64,000 nucleotides of DNA from Bacillales bacterium (GTDB lineage: Bacteria; Bacillota; Bacilli; Bacillales; DASSOY01), in NCBI GenBank assembly GCA_035700025.1, contig DASSOY010000072.1, positions 1-64,000 of the forward strand, read 5' to 3'. Below are positions 9,885 to 19,056 of the stretch, one piece after another. The notes under the pieces were generated by a model. It did no database searches. It was not told the DNA's origin and was given only the letters and a program-made list of their open reading frames with translations. The position numbers were made by a program, and so were the translations under genes. Each line of letters opens with the position of its first letter. Within the stretch, counting starts at the first letter, position 1.

Positions 9885-10271
9885 ATGCCATGGTTTTCAG
9901 ATCGAGTCGTTTCTGAACTTCAGGGTGCTTTGGATCGTACATTTTTGCGCCAAAAACTAAACGCGCAAAATATCGCCAACGCCGACACGCCGAATTACAA
10001 GGCGAAACGGGTCGTCTTTGCCGATGAATTCAAAAGTCATTTAAAAGCTTACAAAACGGATCCGAGACATCTCGATTTTTCGACAAACTCAGGGAATAGA
10101 GCTAGAATTTTAACGGAATCCGGAACTTCTTTCAATCACAACGGCAACAATGTCGACATGGATCGGGAGATGACGGAAATCGCGAAAAACCAAATCCGTT
10201 ACCAGGCATTGGTAGCGAGGTTGAATCATGAATTCAGTCAGCTGAAGCTCGTCTTGAGAGGAGGGAATTAA
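9885..10271 (+). CDS. flgB: Flagellar basal-body rod protein FlgB
   Basis: FlgB is a proximal rod subunit exported by the flagellar type III system. The protein (128 residues) begins MPWFSD and contains the NIANADTPNYKAK rod-protein signature near residues 30-42. ATG at 9885 follows GAGGTGA at 5 bases. An in-frame GTG at 9876 is part of that ribosome binding site and is rejected. First gene of the fla/che operon; flgC follows after 5 bases. Confidence 0.95.
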   Translation: MPWFSDRVVSELQGALDRTFLRQKLNAQNIANADTPNYKAKRVVFADEFKSHLKAYKTDPRHLDFSTNSGNRARILTESGTSFNHNGNNVDMDREMTEIAKNQIRYQALVARLNHEFSQLKLVLRGGN

Positions 10272-10276
10272 AGCAA

Positions 10277-10729
10277 ATGTCGATTTTTCAAGGGATCAAC
10301 ATTTCTGCCTCCGGATTAACCGCACAGCGCATGCGGATGGATGTTATTTCTTCTAATCTTGCCAATATCAATTCAACGAGAGCGAAACGGGTGGACGGGG
10401 AATGGGTGCCTTATCGAAGAAAAATGGTTGTTATGGAACCGATTGGGCAAAGATTCGCTGATTATTTGCAACAAGCCTCTGCCGATGCGAAACCTGTAGG
10501 AAAAGGGGTAAAGGTTTCCGCAATCGTCGAGGACGATTCGCCGTTCAAGCTTGTGTACCAGCCTAATCATCCCGACGCCGATGAAAATGGATATGTACGA
10601 ATGCCGAATGTGGACCCGCTTAAGGAGATGGTCGATTTGCTAAGCGCAACGCGTTCTTATGAAGCTAACGTAACCGCGCTCAATGCTACGAAAGGCATGC
10701 TTATGAAAGCTTTGCAAATCGGACGTTGA
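10277..10729 (+). CDS. flgC: Flagellar basal-body rod protein FlgC
   Basis: FlgC is a rod subunit of 150 residues, the usual Bacillus length. The N-terminal signature (GINISASGLTAQRMRMDVISSNLANINST) identifies the rod/hook family, and the C-terminus (EMVDLLSATRSYEANVTALN) is the conserved coiled-coil end. The ribosome binding site (AGGAGGG) lies within the last codons of flgB. Confidence 0.96.
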   Translation: MSIFQGINISASGLTAQRMRMDVISSNLANINSTRAKRVDGEWVPYRRKMVVMEPIGQRFADYLQQASADAKPVGKGVKVSAIVEDDSPFKLVYQPNHPDADENGYVRMPNVDPLKEMVDLLSATRSYEANVTALNATKGMLMKALQIGR

Positions 10730-10745
10730 TCAAAGGAGGGAAATC

Positions 10746-11039
10746 ATGGACAGAATCGAAGGTTTGACCCCATTGTCTTTTCCGAAAGGAACTGAAAACG
10801 TTTCGGCCGCGAAAGCCGGCGAACGTTTCTCGAATCTACTCGGCGAAGCTATGGAAAAGGTGAATGAAACGCAAATCCGCTCGGACGAAGCGGCGGAAAA
10901 CTTCATTCAAGGAAAATCGACGGACTTACATAACGTAATGATCGCTGCGGAAAAAGCTTCCATAACTTTAACTGCTGCGGTTGAAATTAGAGATAAGGTG
11001 ATTGATGCTTATCAAAAGATAATGAGAATGCAAGTCTAA
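10746..11039 (+). CDS. fliE: Flagellar hook-basal body protein FliE
   Basis: FliE (97 residues) joins the MS ring to the rod. The FSNLLGEAMEKVNETQIRSDEAAENF region and the C-terminus with RDKVIDAYQKIMRMQV are characteristic. ATG follows AAAGGAGGGAAA. Position between flgC and fliF agrees. Confidence 0.95.
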   Translation: MDRIEGLTPLSFPKGTENVSAAKAGERFSNLLGEAMEKVNETQIRSDEAAENFIQGKSTDLHNVMIAAEKASITLTAAVEIRDKVIDAYQKIMRMQV

Positions 11040-11067
11040 TATTTGAACATACATACCGGGGGCAAAA

Positions 11068-12651
11068 ATGAAAGAAATCCTTGCTCAATATAAAGAAAAG
11101 GGGCTTCGTTTGTGGAATGGGCAATCCCGTTTCACAAAGGGAGTGATCGCCGGAGGAGCGGGTCTTGTGCTTCTGGCGGTCATATTGATGGTGTGGTTAT
11201 CGAAACCCAATTTTGTGCCGCTGTACAGCAATTTGTCGGCAGAGGAAACAGGTCAAATCAAACAGACGCTTGAAGAAAAAGGCGTACCTGCGCAAATTTC
11301 CGACGGCGGAAGTACGATCAGCGTTCCGAAAAATCTTGTCGACACATTGAAAGTGGAACTGGCTGCCGAAGGAATTCCGGACAGCGGGCATATCGACTAT
11401 ACGTTTTTTGGAAAAAATGCGAGCTGGGGAATGACGGATAACGAGTTCAATGTTATTAAACAAGAAGCGATGCAAACGGAATTGTCTCGTCTCATTACGA
11501 CGATCAGCGGTGTAAAAGGCGCAAAAGTAATGATTTCGTTACCCCAACAAAGCGTTTGGGTTTCCGACGAAAACCAATCGGCGAGTGCATCCGTCGTTTT
11601 GGAACTAGATCCCGGATATCGAATGAAAGCTGAGCAAGTCAATGCGCTGTATCATCTTGTTTCCAAAAGCGTACCCAATTTGCCGATAGAGAACATCGTC
11701 ATCATGGACCAAATGTTTAACTATTTCGAGCCAGCTGGATCATCGTCCGGAAATGCGGCGATGTCGGCGTATCAACAACAGCGTGAAATCAAACAAAGCA
11801 TCGAAGAAGACTTGCAACGCCAAGTTCAGAAAATGCTCGGGATGATGATGGGAATGGATAATGTCGTCGTTTCCGTCACGACCGATATTGATTTCACGAG
11901 AGAAAAAGATGTCAAAAAGCTTGTGAAGCCTGTGGACAAAGAAGACATGGAGGGTTTGCAGGCGAGCGTAGAGAAAATTCGCGAGACGTATTCAGGAAAA
12001 GGGAACAATGCCGGGGGCGTTGCCGGTACCGGATCAAGCGACGTACCGAATTATGTAGCGAATTCCGGAAGCGGAAATAGTGAATATACACATACTGAAG
12101 AACGAATCAATAATGTGTTTAACGAAATTCATAAAACGATTGAAAAAAGTCCTTATTCGATTCGCGACATCGGCATTCAAGTGATGGTTGCTCCGCCTGA
12201 TCCGAAAGATCCGGCATCCTTGCCGCAGTCGAGAGTCAACGACATCAAAAATATTCTCGGGACAATGATTCGTACGACCCTGCCGAAAGATGGGGGTTCA
12301 CCGTTAACGAAACAAGAAATCTCCGATAAAATTTACGTTTCCGTCCAACCGTTCGGGGGACGCGTCGACATCCCTGAAGGAGGCGGCAACGAAGTTCCGC
12401 TTTGGTATTACGTCATCGGCGGCGTGTTGCTTCTCGTCATCTTGCTGTTGTTGTTGTTGTTAATGAAGAAAAGAAGAACTCCTGATGAGCCGATCGTGAG
12501 AGAGGAACCGAAGCCGTCCGGCGAAGTTCCGGAAATGGAAGCCGGAACGGATGACGAAAATACGATAAGAAGAAAACAATTGGAAAAGTTGGCGAAAGAA
12601 AAACCCGATCAATTTGCGAAATTGCTTCGATCTTGGATTTCCGACGAATAG
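11068..12651 (+). CDS. fliF: Flagellar MS-ring protein FliF
   Basis: FliF (527 residues) builds the membrane-supramembrane ring on which the motor assembles. A transmembrane helix lies near residues 26-45, followed by the periplasm-facing ring-building motifs (FVPLYSNLS, ISVPKN, GVKGAKVMISLP). A Gly/Ser-rich loop (about 305-345) comes before the second part. A second transmembrane helix of mostly Val, Ile and Leu lies near 448-467. The acidic C-terminal tail is the FliG-binding part. Start ATG follows a weak GGGGGC site. Confidence 0.96.
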   Translation: MKEILAQYKEKGLRLWNGQSRFTKGVIAGGAGLVLLAVILMVWLSKPNFVPLYSNLSAEETGQIKQTLEEKGVPAQISDGGSTISVPKNLVDTLKVELAAEGIPDSGHIDYTFFGKNASWGMTDNEFNVIKQEAMQTELSRLITTISGVKGAKVMISLPQQSVWVSDENQSASASVVLELDPGYRMKAEQVNALYHLVSKSVPNLPIENIVIMDQMFNYFEPAGSSSGNAAMSAYQQQREIKQSIEEDLQRQVQKMLGMMMGMDNVVVSVTTDIDFTREKDVKKLVKPVDKEDMEGLQASVEKIRETYSGKGNNAGGVAGTGSSDVPNYVANSGSGNSEYTHTEERINNVFNEIHKTIEKSPYSIRDIGIQVMVAPPDPKDPASLPQSRVNDIKNILGTMIRTTLPKDGGSPLTKQEISDKIYVSVQPFGGRVDIPEGGGNEVPLWYYVIGGVLLLVILLLLLLLMKKRRTPDEPIVREEPKPSGEVPEMEAGTDDENTIRRKQLEKLAKEKPDQFAKLLRSWISDE

Positions 12652-12659
12652 GGGTGTGA

Positions 12660-13676
12660 ATGTTGGTCAAAACCACACGAGAAATGACGGGAAAGCAAAA
12701 GGCCGCGGCCCTGATGATTACACTTGGACCCGATACGTCCGCGGAAATTTATAAACATTTGTCGGCGGATGAGATTGAGAAATTAACGCTTGAAATCTCG
12801 AACATTCGAAAAATTGATCAAACGTTGAAAAGCGAAGTCATTGAACAATTTCATCAAATCGCGATGGCGCAAGATTATATCGCTCAAGGCGGCATCGGGT
12901 ATGCAAAAACAGTGCTTGAAAAAGCGCTCGGCACAACAGAGGCGATGAACATCATCAATCGGCTTACGGAAACGCTTCAGGTACGGCCGTTTGATTTTGC
13001 GAGGAAAGCGGATCCTGCACAAATCTTGAATTTTATTCAAAACGAACACCCGCAAACGATCGCGCTCATTTTATCGTATCTTGATGCCTCCCAAGCGGGG
13101 CAAATATTGTCTTCTTTGCCGCATGACATGCAAGGGGACGTGGCAAGACGCATTGCTTTGATGGACAGTACTTCGCCCGAAGTCATTAACGAAGTCGAAC
13201 ATATTTTGGAACAGCGGTTATCGTCATCGGTGACGAAAGACTTCACCCAAGCCGGCGGGCTTGAAGCCGTAGTGGAAGTGTTGAACGGTGTGGATCGCAG
13301 TACAGAGAAGACGATTCTGGACGAATTGGAGACTCAAGATCCGGAGCTCGTCGAAGAAATCAAAAAACGGATGTTTGTCTTCGAGGATATCGTCACGCTC
13401 GACAATCGTGCGATTCAACGTGTCATTCGTGATGTGCAAAACGAAGATTTAATGCTTTCCTTGAAAGCGGCGAGCGAAGATGTGAAAACGATTGTATTCA
13501 AGAACATGTCTCAACGGATGGCGGAAACGATGAAGGAAGAAATGGAATTCATGGGCCCTGTCCGGCTGCGTGACGTGGAAGAGGCGCAAACGCGAATCGT
13601 CTCCGTCATTCGGCGATTGGAAGAGACCGGTGAAATCGTGATTGCCCGCGGCGGAGGAGATGAGGTCATTGTCTAA
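12660..13676 (+). CDS. fliG: Flagellar motor switch protein FliG
   Basis: FliG (338 residues, the family length) transmits torque from the stator to the rotor. The N-terminal FliF-binding domain begins TGKQKAAALMITLG, the middle carries the EHPQT motif (near 129), and the C-terminal domain holds the charged torque helix (GPVRLRDVEEAQ). The ending IARGGGDEVIV is nearly the B. subtilis one. It overlaps the chosen fliH start. Confidence 0.97.
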   Translation: MLVKTTREMTGKQKAAALMITLGPDTSAEIYKHLSADEIEKLTLEISNIRKIDQTLKSEVIEQFHQIAMAQDYIAQGGIGYAKTVLEKALGTTEAMNIINRLTETLQVRPFDFARKADPAQILNFIQNEHPQTIALILSYLDASQAGQILSSLPHDMQGDVARRIALMDSTSPEVINEVEHILEQRLSSSVTKDFTQAGGLEAVVEVLNGVDRSTEKTILDELETQDPELVEEIKKRMFVFEDIVTLDNRAIQRVIRDVQNEDLMLSLKAASEDVKTIVFKNMSQRMAETMKEEMEFMGPVRLRDVEEAQTRIVSVIRRLEETGEIVIARGGGDEVIV

Positions 13677-14433
13677 CATAATTAAGATGGGCAATGCAAA
13701 CAAGTCTTCCGCAAACGCGAAAAAAATACACATCGCGAACATGCAGCTTTTTGAGAAACCCTCGGATTCAACGGATCTATCGAATTCGCCGGAAACCGAC
13801 GCCGTTCCGGTTTTGAAAAAAGCGGAAATTCAAGCAAACAATCTAATAAAAAACGCACAACTCGAAGCGGATAAAATATTGAACAATGCGCGTGCCGAAC
13901 AAGAACGAATGAAAGCCGAGGCAGAAAAAGCTTACGAAAAGACGAAGAGCGAAGGATGGGAAGAAGGGTACGCCCTCGGCTTGCAAACGGGAAAAGAACA
14001 GTATGAAGAATTGTTGAGCGAAGCTAGGAAAACGGTGATATCTGCCAACTCAGAGTATCGGAAACGATTGCTGGACGCAGAGAACGATATTTTGCAGTTA
14101 GCGGTGCATATAGCAGAAAAGATCACGCGGCAAACGATCTCGCAACAATCGCAAAGTTGGCTCAACATTGTCAAAAATGCTATGTCAGAGGTGAAGGAAC
14201 ACGAAGAGATCCGGTTGATCGTACATCCAAAATACTTCGACTTTGTCATGAGTCACAAAAAAGAATTGGACAAGCTGTTGAAGAAAAATGCGGAACTGTT
14301 CATCTATCCGGAATCTGTCAAGGATGAACATCATTGCGTCATCGAGTATCCGTTAGGAAGAATCGACGCCAGCGTGGATCGTCAGCTTTCCGAGATTAAA
14401 CGGGCATTGCTCGATCAAGTGGAGGCCCGATAA
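13660..14433 (+). CDS. fliH: Flagellar assembly protein FliH
   Basis: FliH regulates the export ATPase FliI as a stator-like peripheral arm. The protein is coiled and charged, with a region rich in Glu, Ala and Lys (about 55-105) and the conserved C-terminal FliH/YscL domain (LAVHIAEKITRQTI onward). The start is uncertain. ATG 13660 (MRSLSNIIK) lies very close to GGAGGA; TTG 13669 is better spaced; TTG 13642 is also possible. All overlap the end of fliG. Confidence 0.9.
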   Translation: MRSLSNIIKMGNANKSSANAKKIHIANMQLFEKPSDSTDLSNSPETDAVPVLKKAEIQANNLIKNAQLEADKILNNARAEQERMKAEAEKAYEKTKSEGWEEGYALGLQTGKEQYEELLSEARKTVISANSEYRKRLLDAENDILQLAVHIAEKITRQTISQQSQSWLNIVKNAMSEVKEHEEIRLIVHPKYFDFVMSHKKELDKLLKKNAELFIYPESVKDEHHCVIEYPLGRIDASVDRQLSEIKRALLDQVEAR

Positions 14434-14434
14434 C

Positions 14435-15754
14435 ATGGATGTCGCTGATTTGATGGCCGGGATCGATACGCTGGATCCTTACAAAAGATATGGAAAAGTG
14501 ACCCGCGTCGTCGGGTTGACGGTGGAATCGAACGGACCGCCGAAAACTTCCGTAGGGGACGTTTGTTATATCCATATAGCGAGATCGGGCCGTACTGTCA
14601 AGGCGGAAATCGTCGGTTTTCGCGACGAAAAAGTTTTATTAATGCCGTTTCACAGTGTCCACGAGATTTCTCCCGGCAGTTTTGTCGAATCCACAGGCAT
14701 GCCGTTGGAAATTAAAGTCGGCCCTCAACTCATTGGAAAGATTTTGGACAGTGACGGAAAACTTTTTAACGGCGGGGCTTTGCCGAGCGGTCTGTCTTCC
14801 TTTTCCGTCGATAATGTGCCGCCGAATCCGCTCGAACGACCGCGCATCCAACAACCGATTGAACTCGGTGTTCGTGCAATCGACGGTTTGCTCACTGTAG
14901 GAAAAGGACAGCGAGTCGGCATTTTTGCCGGCAGCGGCGTTGGCAAAAGTACGTTGCTTGGGATGATCGCAAGAAACACGAATGCGGACTTGAATGTCAT
15001 CGCTCTCATTGGTGAGCGGGGGCGCGAAGTGCGGGAATTTATCGAGCGCGATCTTGGCGAAGAAGGGTTAAAGAATTCGATCGTCGTCGTTGCGACTTCT
15101 GACCGTCCGGCATTAATGCGAATCAAAGGTGCGATGACCGCTACGGCGATTGCCGAATATTTTCGCGATTGCGGGAAAGATGTGTTGTTGATGATGGATT
15201 CCGTGACCCGGGTGGCGATGGCGCAAAGGGAAATCGGCCTCGCCGTGGGCGAGCCGCCGACCACGAAAGGCTATACGCCTTCGGTATTTGCGATGTTGCC
15301 GCGCTTGCTCGAGCGGTCGGGGACGAACCGTTACGGAAGCATTACCGCTTTTTACACCGTACTCGTGGATGGAGACGATATGGACGAGCCGATTTCGGAC
15401 GCTGTACGAGGAATACTGGACGGACACTTCGTTCTGAACCGAAAGCTTGCCAATAAAGGGCAATATCCTGCTGTGGACTTGTTAAGCAGTGTAAGCAGGG
15501 TTATGAAAGACATCGTTTCCGATGATCATCAACATGCTGCGGAAAGGTTTCGCGAATGGTTGTCGATTTACAATGACTCTGAAGACTTGATCAACATTGG
15601 CGCCTACAAAAAAGGAACATCGGCACGGGTTGACAAAGCTATCGAACATTTTCCGCAAATGCAGGAGTTCATCAAGCAATCTGTCAACGAAAAGACGAGT
15701 CTCAATGATTCGGTCCAGGAATTGATCTCGCAGTACGGAAAAGGAGGATCCTGA
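14435..15754 (+). CDS. fliI: Flagellum-specific export ATPase FliI
   Basis: FliI (439 residues) is the hexameric ATPase of flagellar type III export, related to F1-beta. Walker A is GSGVGKST (166-173), Walker B ends near VLLMMDSVTR, and the RGREVREFIE segment is typical. The ATG lies one base after the fliH stop, behind AAGTGGAGG. Length agrees with B. subtilis (438). Confidence 0.97.
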   Translation: MDVADLMAGIDTLDPYKRYGKVTRVVGLTVESNGPPKTSVGDVCYIHIARSGRTVKAEIVGFRDEKVLLMPFHSVHEISPGSFVESTGMPLEIKVGPQLIGKILDSDGKLFNGGALPSGLSSFSVDNVPPNPLERPRIQQPIELGVRAIDGLLTVGKGQRVGIFAGSGVGKSTLLGMIARNTNADLNVIALIGERGREVREFIERDLGEEGLKNSIVVVATSDRPALMRIKGAMTATAIAEYFRDCGKDVLLMMDSVTRVAMAQREIGLAVGEPPTTKGYTPSVFAMLPRLLERSGTNRYGSITAFYTVLVDGDDMDEPISDAVRGILDGHFVLNRKLANKGQYPAVDLLSSVSRVMKDIVSDDHQHAAERFREWLSIYNDSEDLINIGAYKKGTSARVDKAIEHFPQMQEFIKQSVNEKTSLNDSVQELISQYGKGGS

Positions 15755-16191
15755 TGTCGTTTCAGTTTACGTTGCAAAAGTTGTTGACCGTAAAAGAAAA
15801 CGAAAAGCAGCATATGGAACGCTCCTATCAAAAGGCATATGCGAATTTTGAGAAAATCGCGCAAACGTTGTATACCTTCCTTAAACAAAAAGAAACGATC
15901 GAAAGATTGCAAGCCGAGGGTATTCAACAAGGTGCGGTAATCGGTGAAATTCAAAAATGGCAATCGAACCTTGATCACGTGCAAAAGGAGATCGACCACT
16001 TCCAGCCTTTGTTTCAAATGGCTCGACAGGAAGCGGAACGATCAAAAGCGAGTCTGATCGAAAAATCGATCGATGTGAAACGTTACGAGAAGTTGAAAAA
16101 GCTCGAGTATGAGAAATTTCTAAAGAAAAGAAAAGCCGAAGAAATGGCACAAATGGACGAACTCTCGACGACTCGTTTCGCCCATCGGTAA
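15754..16191 (+). CDS. fliJ: Flagellar export chaperone FliJ
   Basis: This 145-residue, lysine- and glutamate-rich, almost entirely coiled-coil protein lies directly after fliI (TGATG overlap of one base), the place of fliJ. FliJ links FliI to FlhA during export. It begins MSFQFTLQKLLTVKENEK, matching the family start (FxFxLQKLLxLKE). Confidence 0.9.
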   Translation: MSFQFTLQKLLTVKENEKQHMERSYQKAYANFEKIAQTLYTFLKQKETIERLQAEGIQQGAVIGEIQKWQSNLDHVQKEIDHFQPLFQMARQEAERSKASLIEKSIDVKRYEKLKKLEYEKFLKKRKAEEMAQMDELSTTRFAHR

Positions 16192-16204
16192 AGAGGTGTT
16201 GCGG

Positions 16205-16765
16205 ATGAAAGAGAGCGGGACGGCAGGGAAAGTAGTGAAACCGCTCATGGTTGTATTTGTCGTATTGATCATCGCGGCGGCTTCCTTGTCGGCTTACTTT
16301 ATGTGGAATGGAACCGACGTAGTGAACTGGGGCAAACGGTTGCCGGTTGTTTCTTATTTCTTCGCTGGATCAAAGGAACCGGAAGAACAGACATTGTCGT
16401 CAGCTCAATCGCTTGCAACGAAGCAGAAAGAACGAATCGACGGGCTGCAACAAAAGCTGGCCGCCAAGCAAGAAGAAATCAACCAATTGAAAAGCGAAGT
16501 TGAGCGGTTAGAGGCGAAATCCGAACAAAAGGAGCCAACGTCGACAACCGATGCTGCTTCGAAGAGTAAAGGGTTTGACGAAGTGAGCAAAATTTACGGA
16601 GACATGGCCCCAGACGATGCCGCTTCAATTATCAGCGAAATGAAAAACAGCGACGCGGTCCAAGTATTATCGCGTATGAAACCCGATGCTCTTGCCTTAA
16701 TTTTGGCTGAAATGAAACCGAAGCGTGCGGCCAAGTTGACGTTGTTGCTGGCAAACGAGTCGTAG
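16205..16765 (+). CDS. ylxF: MotE/YlxF family flagellar protein
   Basis: A protein of 186 residues with one N-terminal transmembrane helix (about 12-35), then a coiled coil (about 70-105) and a C-terminal MgtE_N-like segment (IYGDMAPDDAASIISEM...RMKPDALALILAEMKP). This is the layout of YlxF, related to the MotE chaperone. Its exact role in Bacillus is not settled. ATG 16205 is preferred because AGAGGTG is 6 bases upstream; the in-frame GTG at 16196 is part of that site. Confidence 0.85.
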   Translation: MKESGTAGKVVKPLMVVFVVLIIAAASLSAYFMWNGTDVVNWGKRLPVVSYFFAGSKEPEEQTLSSAQSLATKQKERIDGLQQKLAAKQEEINQLKSEVERLEAKSEQKEPTSTTDAASKSKGFDEVSKIYGDMAPDDAASIISEMKNSDAVQVLSRMKPDALALILAEMKPKRAAKLTLLLANES

Positions 16766-16796
16766 CTGCGTCGAAACTTTGAAAGGAGGTGAACAA

Positions 16797-18143
16797 ATGA
16801 CGCCTTCGATAGCGCATTCGAAAATGATCGAGCATTCGACGATGTCGGCGAATGCTGCGAAACCAAAAGAAGCCGCTGGGGTTTTTCAATTGCTTTTGTC
16901 GAACGTCAAGCAAACCGGTTCAAGCGGCCAAGACACCGCTTCAAAAGTGAATCATTCAGACGGTGAAGGAAACATAACGAGATCCGCTTCCGGCACTTCG
17001 AACGCAATGGTGCTCGAAGAGACGAAACAAATGGTCCTTGCATTAAGGAACGTGTTGCGGCAAATCTTGGACGGCATGAAAACGGAAGGAAATGAGAAAA
17101 AAGAGATGCCATCTATGGACGGTGACCTTATGCCATCCGTTCAATGGGAACAACTTGAGGCACAATTGTCCGGTTTGCTTCAACAGTTGCAGCAACTCAT
17201 GCAGCTGCGACCGGACAGCGAAAACGGCGAATCCACGCTGTTGAGTTTCATGGCTGAAAATGTCAAAATTCTTTATTCGCAAGCCGTTCACTCGGAAACG
17301 CAATCTTTCGTCGAGTTGAGCACTAGCGTTCGTCAGACGCTGAATGCCCTTAGCCAATGGCTGCATACGAACGGACAATCGATGACGAGTGCGAATAACG
17401 CGCCTATTCAATCGCAACGTCACATAAACGGCTACGTTGATCATGTGTTGACGGAACGTCACCAAACGTCTGAAAACCGACAAGCCGGAAAAACGGGCGG
17501 AAACGAAAAGCCGTCATTCGCACAAGGAAATTTCGACATGAAGAAAACGGCCGATTCCATCTTTCGACGAGCATTTTCGAATCCACCAACACGTAAAGAA
17601 TCTGTTCCGGGTTCGCAGTCGTTTTTGCCAGGGCCAATGAACCGGCTGCAACAATACGCATTACACGTTCGGGACGGCGCGGATTCCGTCAGCAAAGATC
17701 AATGGATACGCGAAATTCAAAAAGTGTTGACCCATGGGCGATTGACGAATTCAGCAGGGAAACAACAATTGTCGATACAACTCTATCCCCGCCATCTCGG
17801 AAAGTTAAACATACAGTTGACTCGGGTGGACGGGCAATTGACGGCAACGCTCGTGACATCGACGCCGGCGGCGAAAACCCTTGTTGAATCCCATTTGCAT
17901 CAGTTGCAAAATGCGTTCGTTAGTCAAAATTTGCATGTGTCGAAGCTGCAAGTTTCCATGCCGTTTCATCAACTTCCGGGGCAACAACAAGAGTTTGACC
18001 AGGAGCACGGCCATGAGCGTGATCAACAAGATTCTCAACAAGGCGAACGTCACAAGGATGACGAAAGAGAACGTTCGGATGCCGGATTTTTGGCTTGGGT
18101 AGAACAGTTTCATGCTGATCTTGACAAGGAGGTGAACGCATGA
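16797..18143 (+). CDS. fliK: Flagellar hook-length control protein FliK
   Basis: This protein (448 residues) has a long, poorly conserved, Gln/Ser-rich N-terminal part and a conserved C-terminal FliK domain (about 315-400; [21 protein letters not shown]). The C-terminus is His/Gln/Asp/Glu-rich. FliK acts as the hook-length ruler and switches export specificity. ATG 16797 follows the perfect AAAGGAGGTGA site. The stop overlaps the flgD start (ATGA). Confidence 0.9.
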   Translation: MTPSIAHSKMIEHSTMSANAAKPKEAAGVFQLLLSNVKQTGSSGQDTASKVNHSDGEGNITRSASGTSNAMVLEETKQMVLALRNVLRQILDGMKTEGNEKKEMPSMDGDLMPSVQWEQLEAQLSGLLQQLQQLMQLRPDSENGESTLLSFMAENVKILYSQAVHSETQSFVELSTSVRQTLNALSQWLHTNGQSMTSANNAPIQSQRHINGYVDHVLTERHQTSENRQAGKTGGNEKPSFAQGNFDMKKTADSIFRRAFSNPPTRKESVPGSQSFLPGPMNRLQQYALHVRDGADSVSKDQWIREIQKVLTHGRLTNSAGKQQLSIQLYPRHLGKLNIQLTRVDGQLTATLVTSTPAAKTLVESHLHQLQNAFVSQNLHVSKLQVSMPFHQLPGQQQEFDQEHGHERDQQDSQQGERHKDDERERSDAGFLAWVEQFHADLDKEVNA

Positions 18144-18601
18144 TCGACAGAACCGGAGAGTCTTTGTATTTGTCCGATCTTTCGCGAAAACCTGGCGAAG
18201 CCGACCGATTACTTGGAAAAGACGATTTCTTGAAAATGCTCATCGTTCAACTGAAAAATCAAAACCCGTTAAAGCCGATGGATGATAAGGCATTTATATC
18301 ACAGATGGCGACCTTTTCATCTTTGGAACAAATGACAAACATGAACGCATTATTGAGCGGGTTTCTTGAACAGCAAAACGGAAACCAATTATCGAATTTT
18401 GCGGAGTGGATCGGTAAGCAAGTGACTTGGAAAAATGAGAAAGATCAAGAAGGCAAGGAGAATGTGGCCGAAAGCGGCATCGTCGAGTCCGTTTCGATCA
18501 AGAACGGAGTGGTTGAACTTCATACTCAAAACGGCGAAGTCGTCGACAAAAGCATGATTGTTTCAATCGGAATGCCTGAAACTTCGGAAGGGACTGCCTA
18601 A
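18140..18601 (+). CDS. flgD: Hook-capping protein FlgD
   Basis: FlgD (153 residues) is the hook scaffold protein needed for hook assembly. The N-terminal signature [38 protein letters not shown] is unmistakable when read in sections. It is short, as in Bacillus. It overlaps fliK by 4 bases. Confidence 0.95.
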   Translation: MIDRTGESLYLSDLSRKPGEADRLLGKDDFLKMLIVQLKNQNPLKPMDDKAFISQMATFSSLEQMTNMNALLSGFLEQQNGNQLSNFAEWIGKQVTWKNEKDQEGKENVAESGIVESVSIKNGVVELHTQNGEVVDKSMIVSIGMPETSEGTA

Positions 18602-18605
18602 GGTG

Positions 18606-18977
18606 ATGAAACGCATACAACCCGAATTGCTCCCGAAAATCGTTCCGAAACAGCCGCAACCGAGCAAAACGACGGAGCCATCGTTTGCCCAACGGTTAAA
18701 AACGGAAACGGAGAAAATCGGGACGTTAAACGTAAGCAAACATGCAGCTCAAAGAATGACGGAAAGAAACTTGTACTTGTCGGAAAGCCAGTGGCGGAAA
18801 ATTGATAGCAAGGTGTCTGTCGCCCGCGGAAAAGGCATTGTCGATTCGCTCGTGTTAGCCGGAGAAGCTGCATTGATCGTAAACACAAAAAACAACACGG
18901 TTGTCACCGCGATGAACAGAAAAGAAGCGGCGTCACATATTTTTACGAATATAAACGGAGCGATTGTATTGGAATGA
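18606..18977 (+). CDS. TIGR02530-type flagellar operon protein
   Basis: A 123-residue basic protein with the conserved block LNVSKHAAQRMTERNL and VDSLVLAGEAALIV, as in the flagellar operon protein family TIGR02530 found between flgD and flgE in many Firmicutes. Its function is unknown. As I recall, B. subtilis 168 lacks it at this site. Start is ATG 18606 or GTG 18603. The ribosome binding site (GGAAGGG) is 10-13 bases away. No signal peptide or membrane helix is seen. Confidence 0.8.
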   Translation: MKRIQPELLPKIVPKQPQPSKTTEPSFAQRLKTETEKIGTLNVSKHAAQRMTERNLYLSESQWRKIDSKVSVARGKGIVDSLVLAGEAALIVNTKNNTVVTAMNRKEAASHIFTNINGAIVLE

Positions 18978-19056
18978 CGGTTGGACCGAAATGGAGACCG
19001 CCGATTTGCCGAATGACGGAAGCAAATCAATTCATCGCTCGAAAGGGGTTTTACAC

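Noticed and set aside
12428-12464. TTG-rich run in fliF as a microsatellite
   Set aside because: It codes for the Leu-rich second membrane helix of FliF in frame; ordinary codon use explains it.
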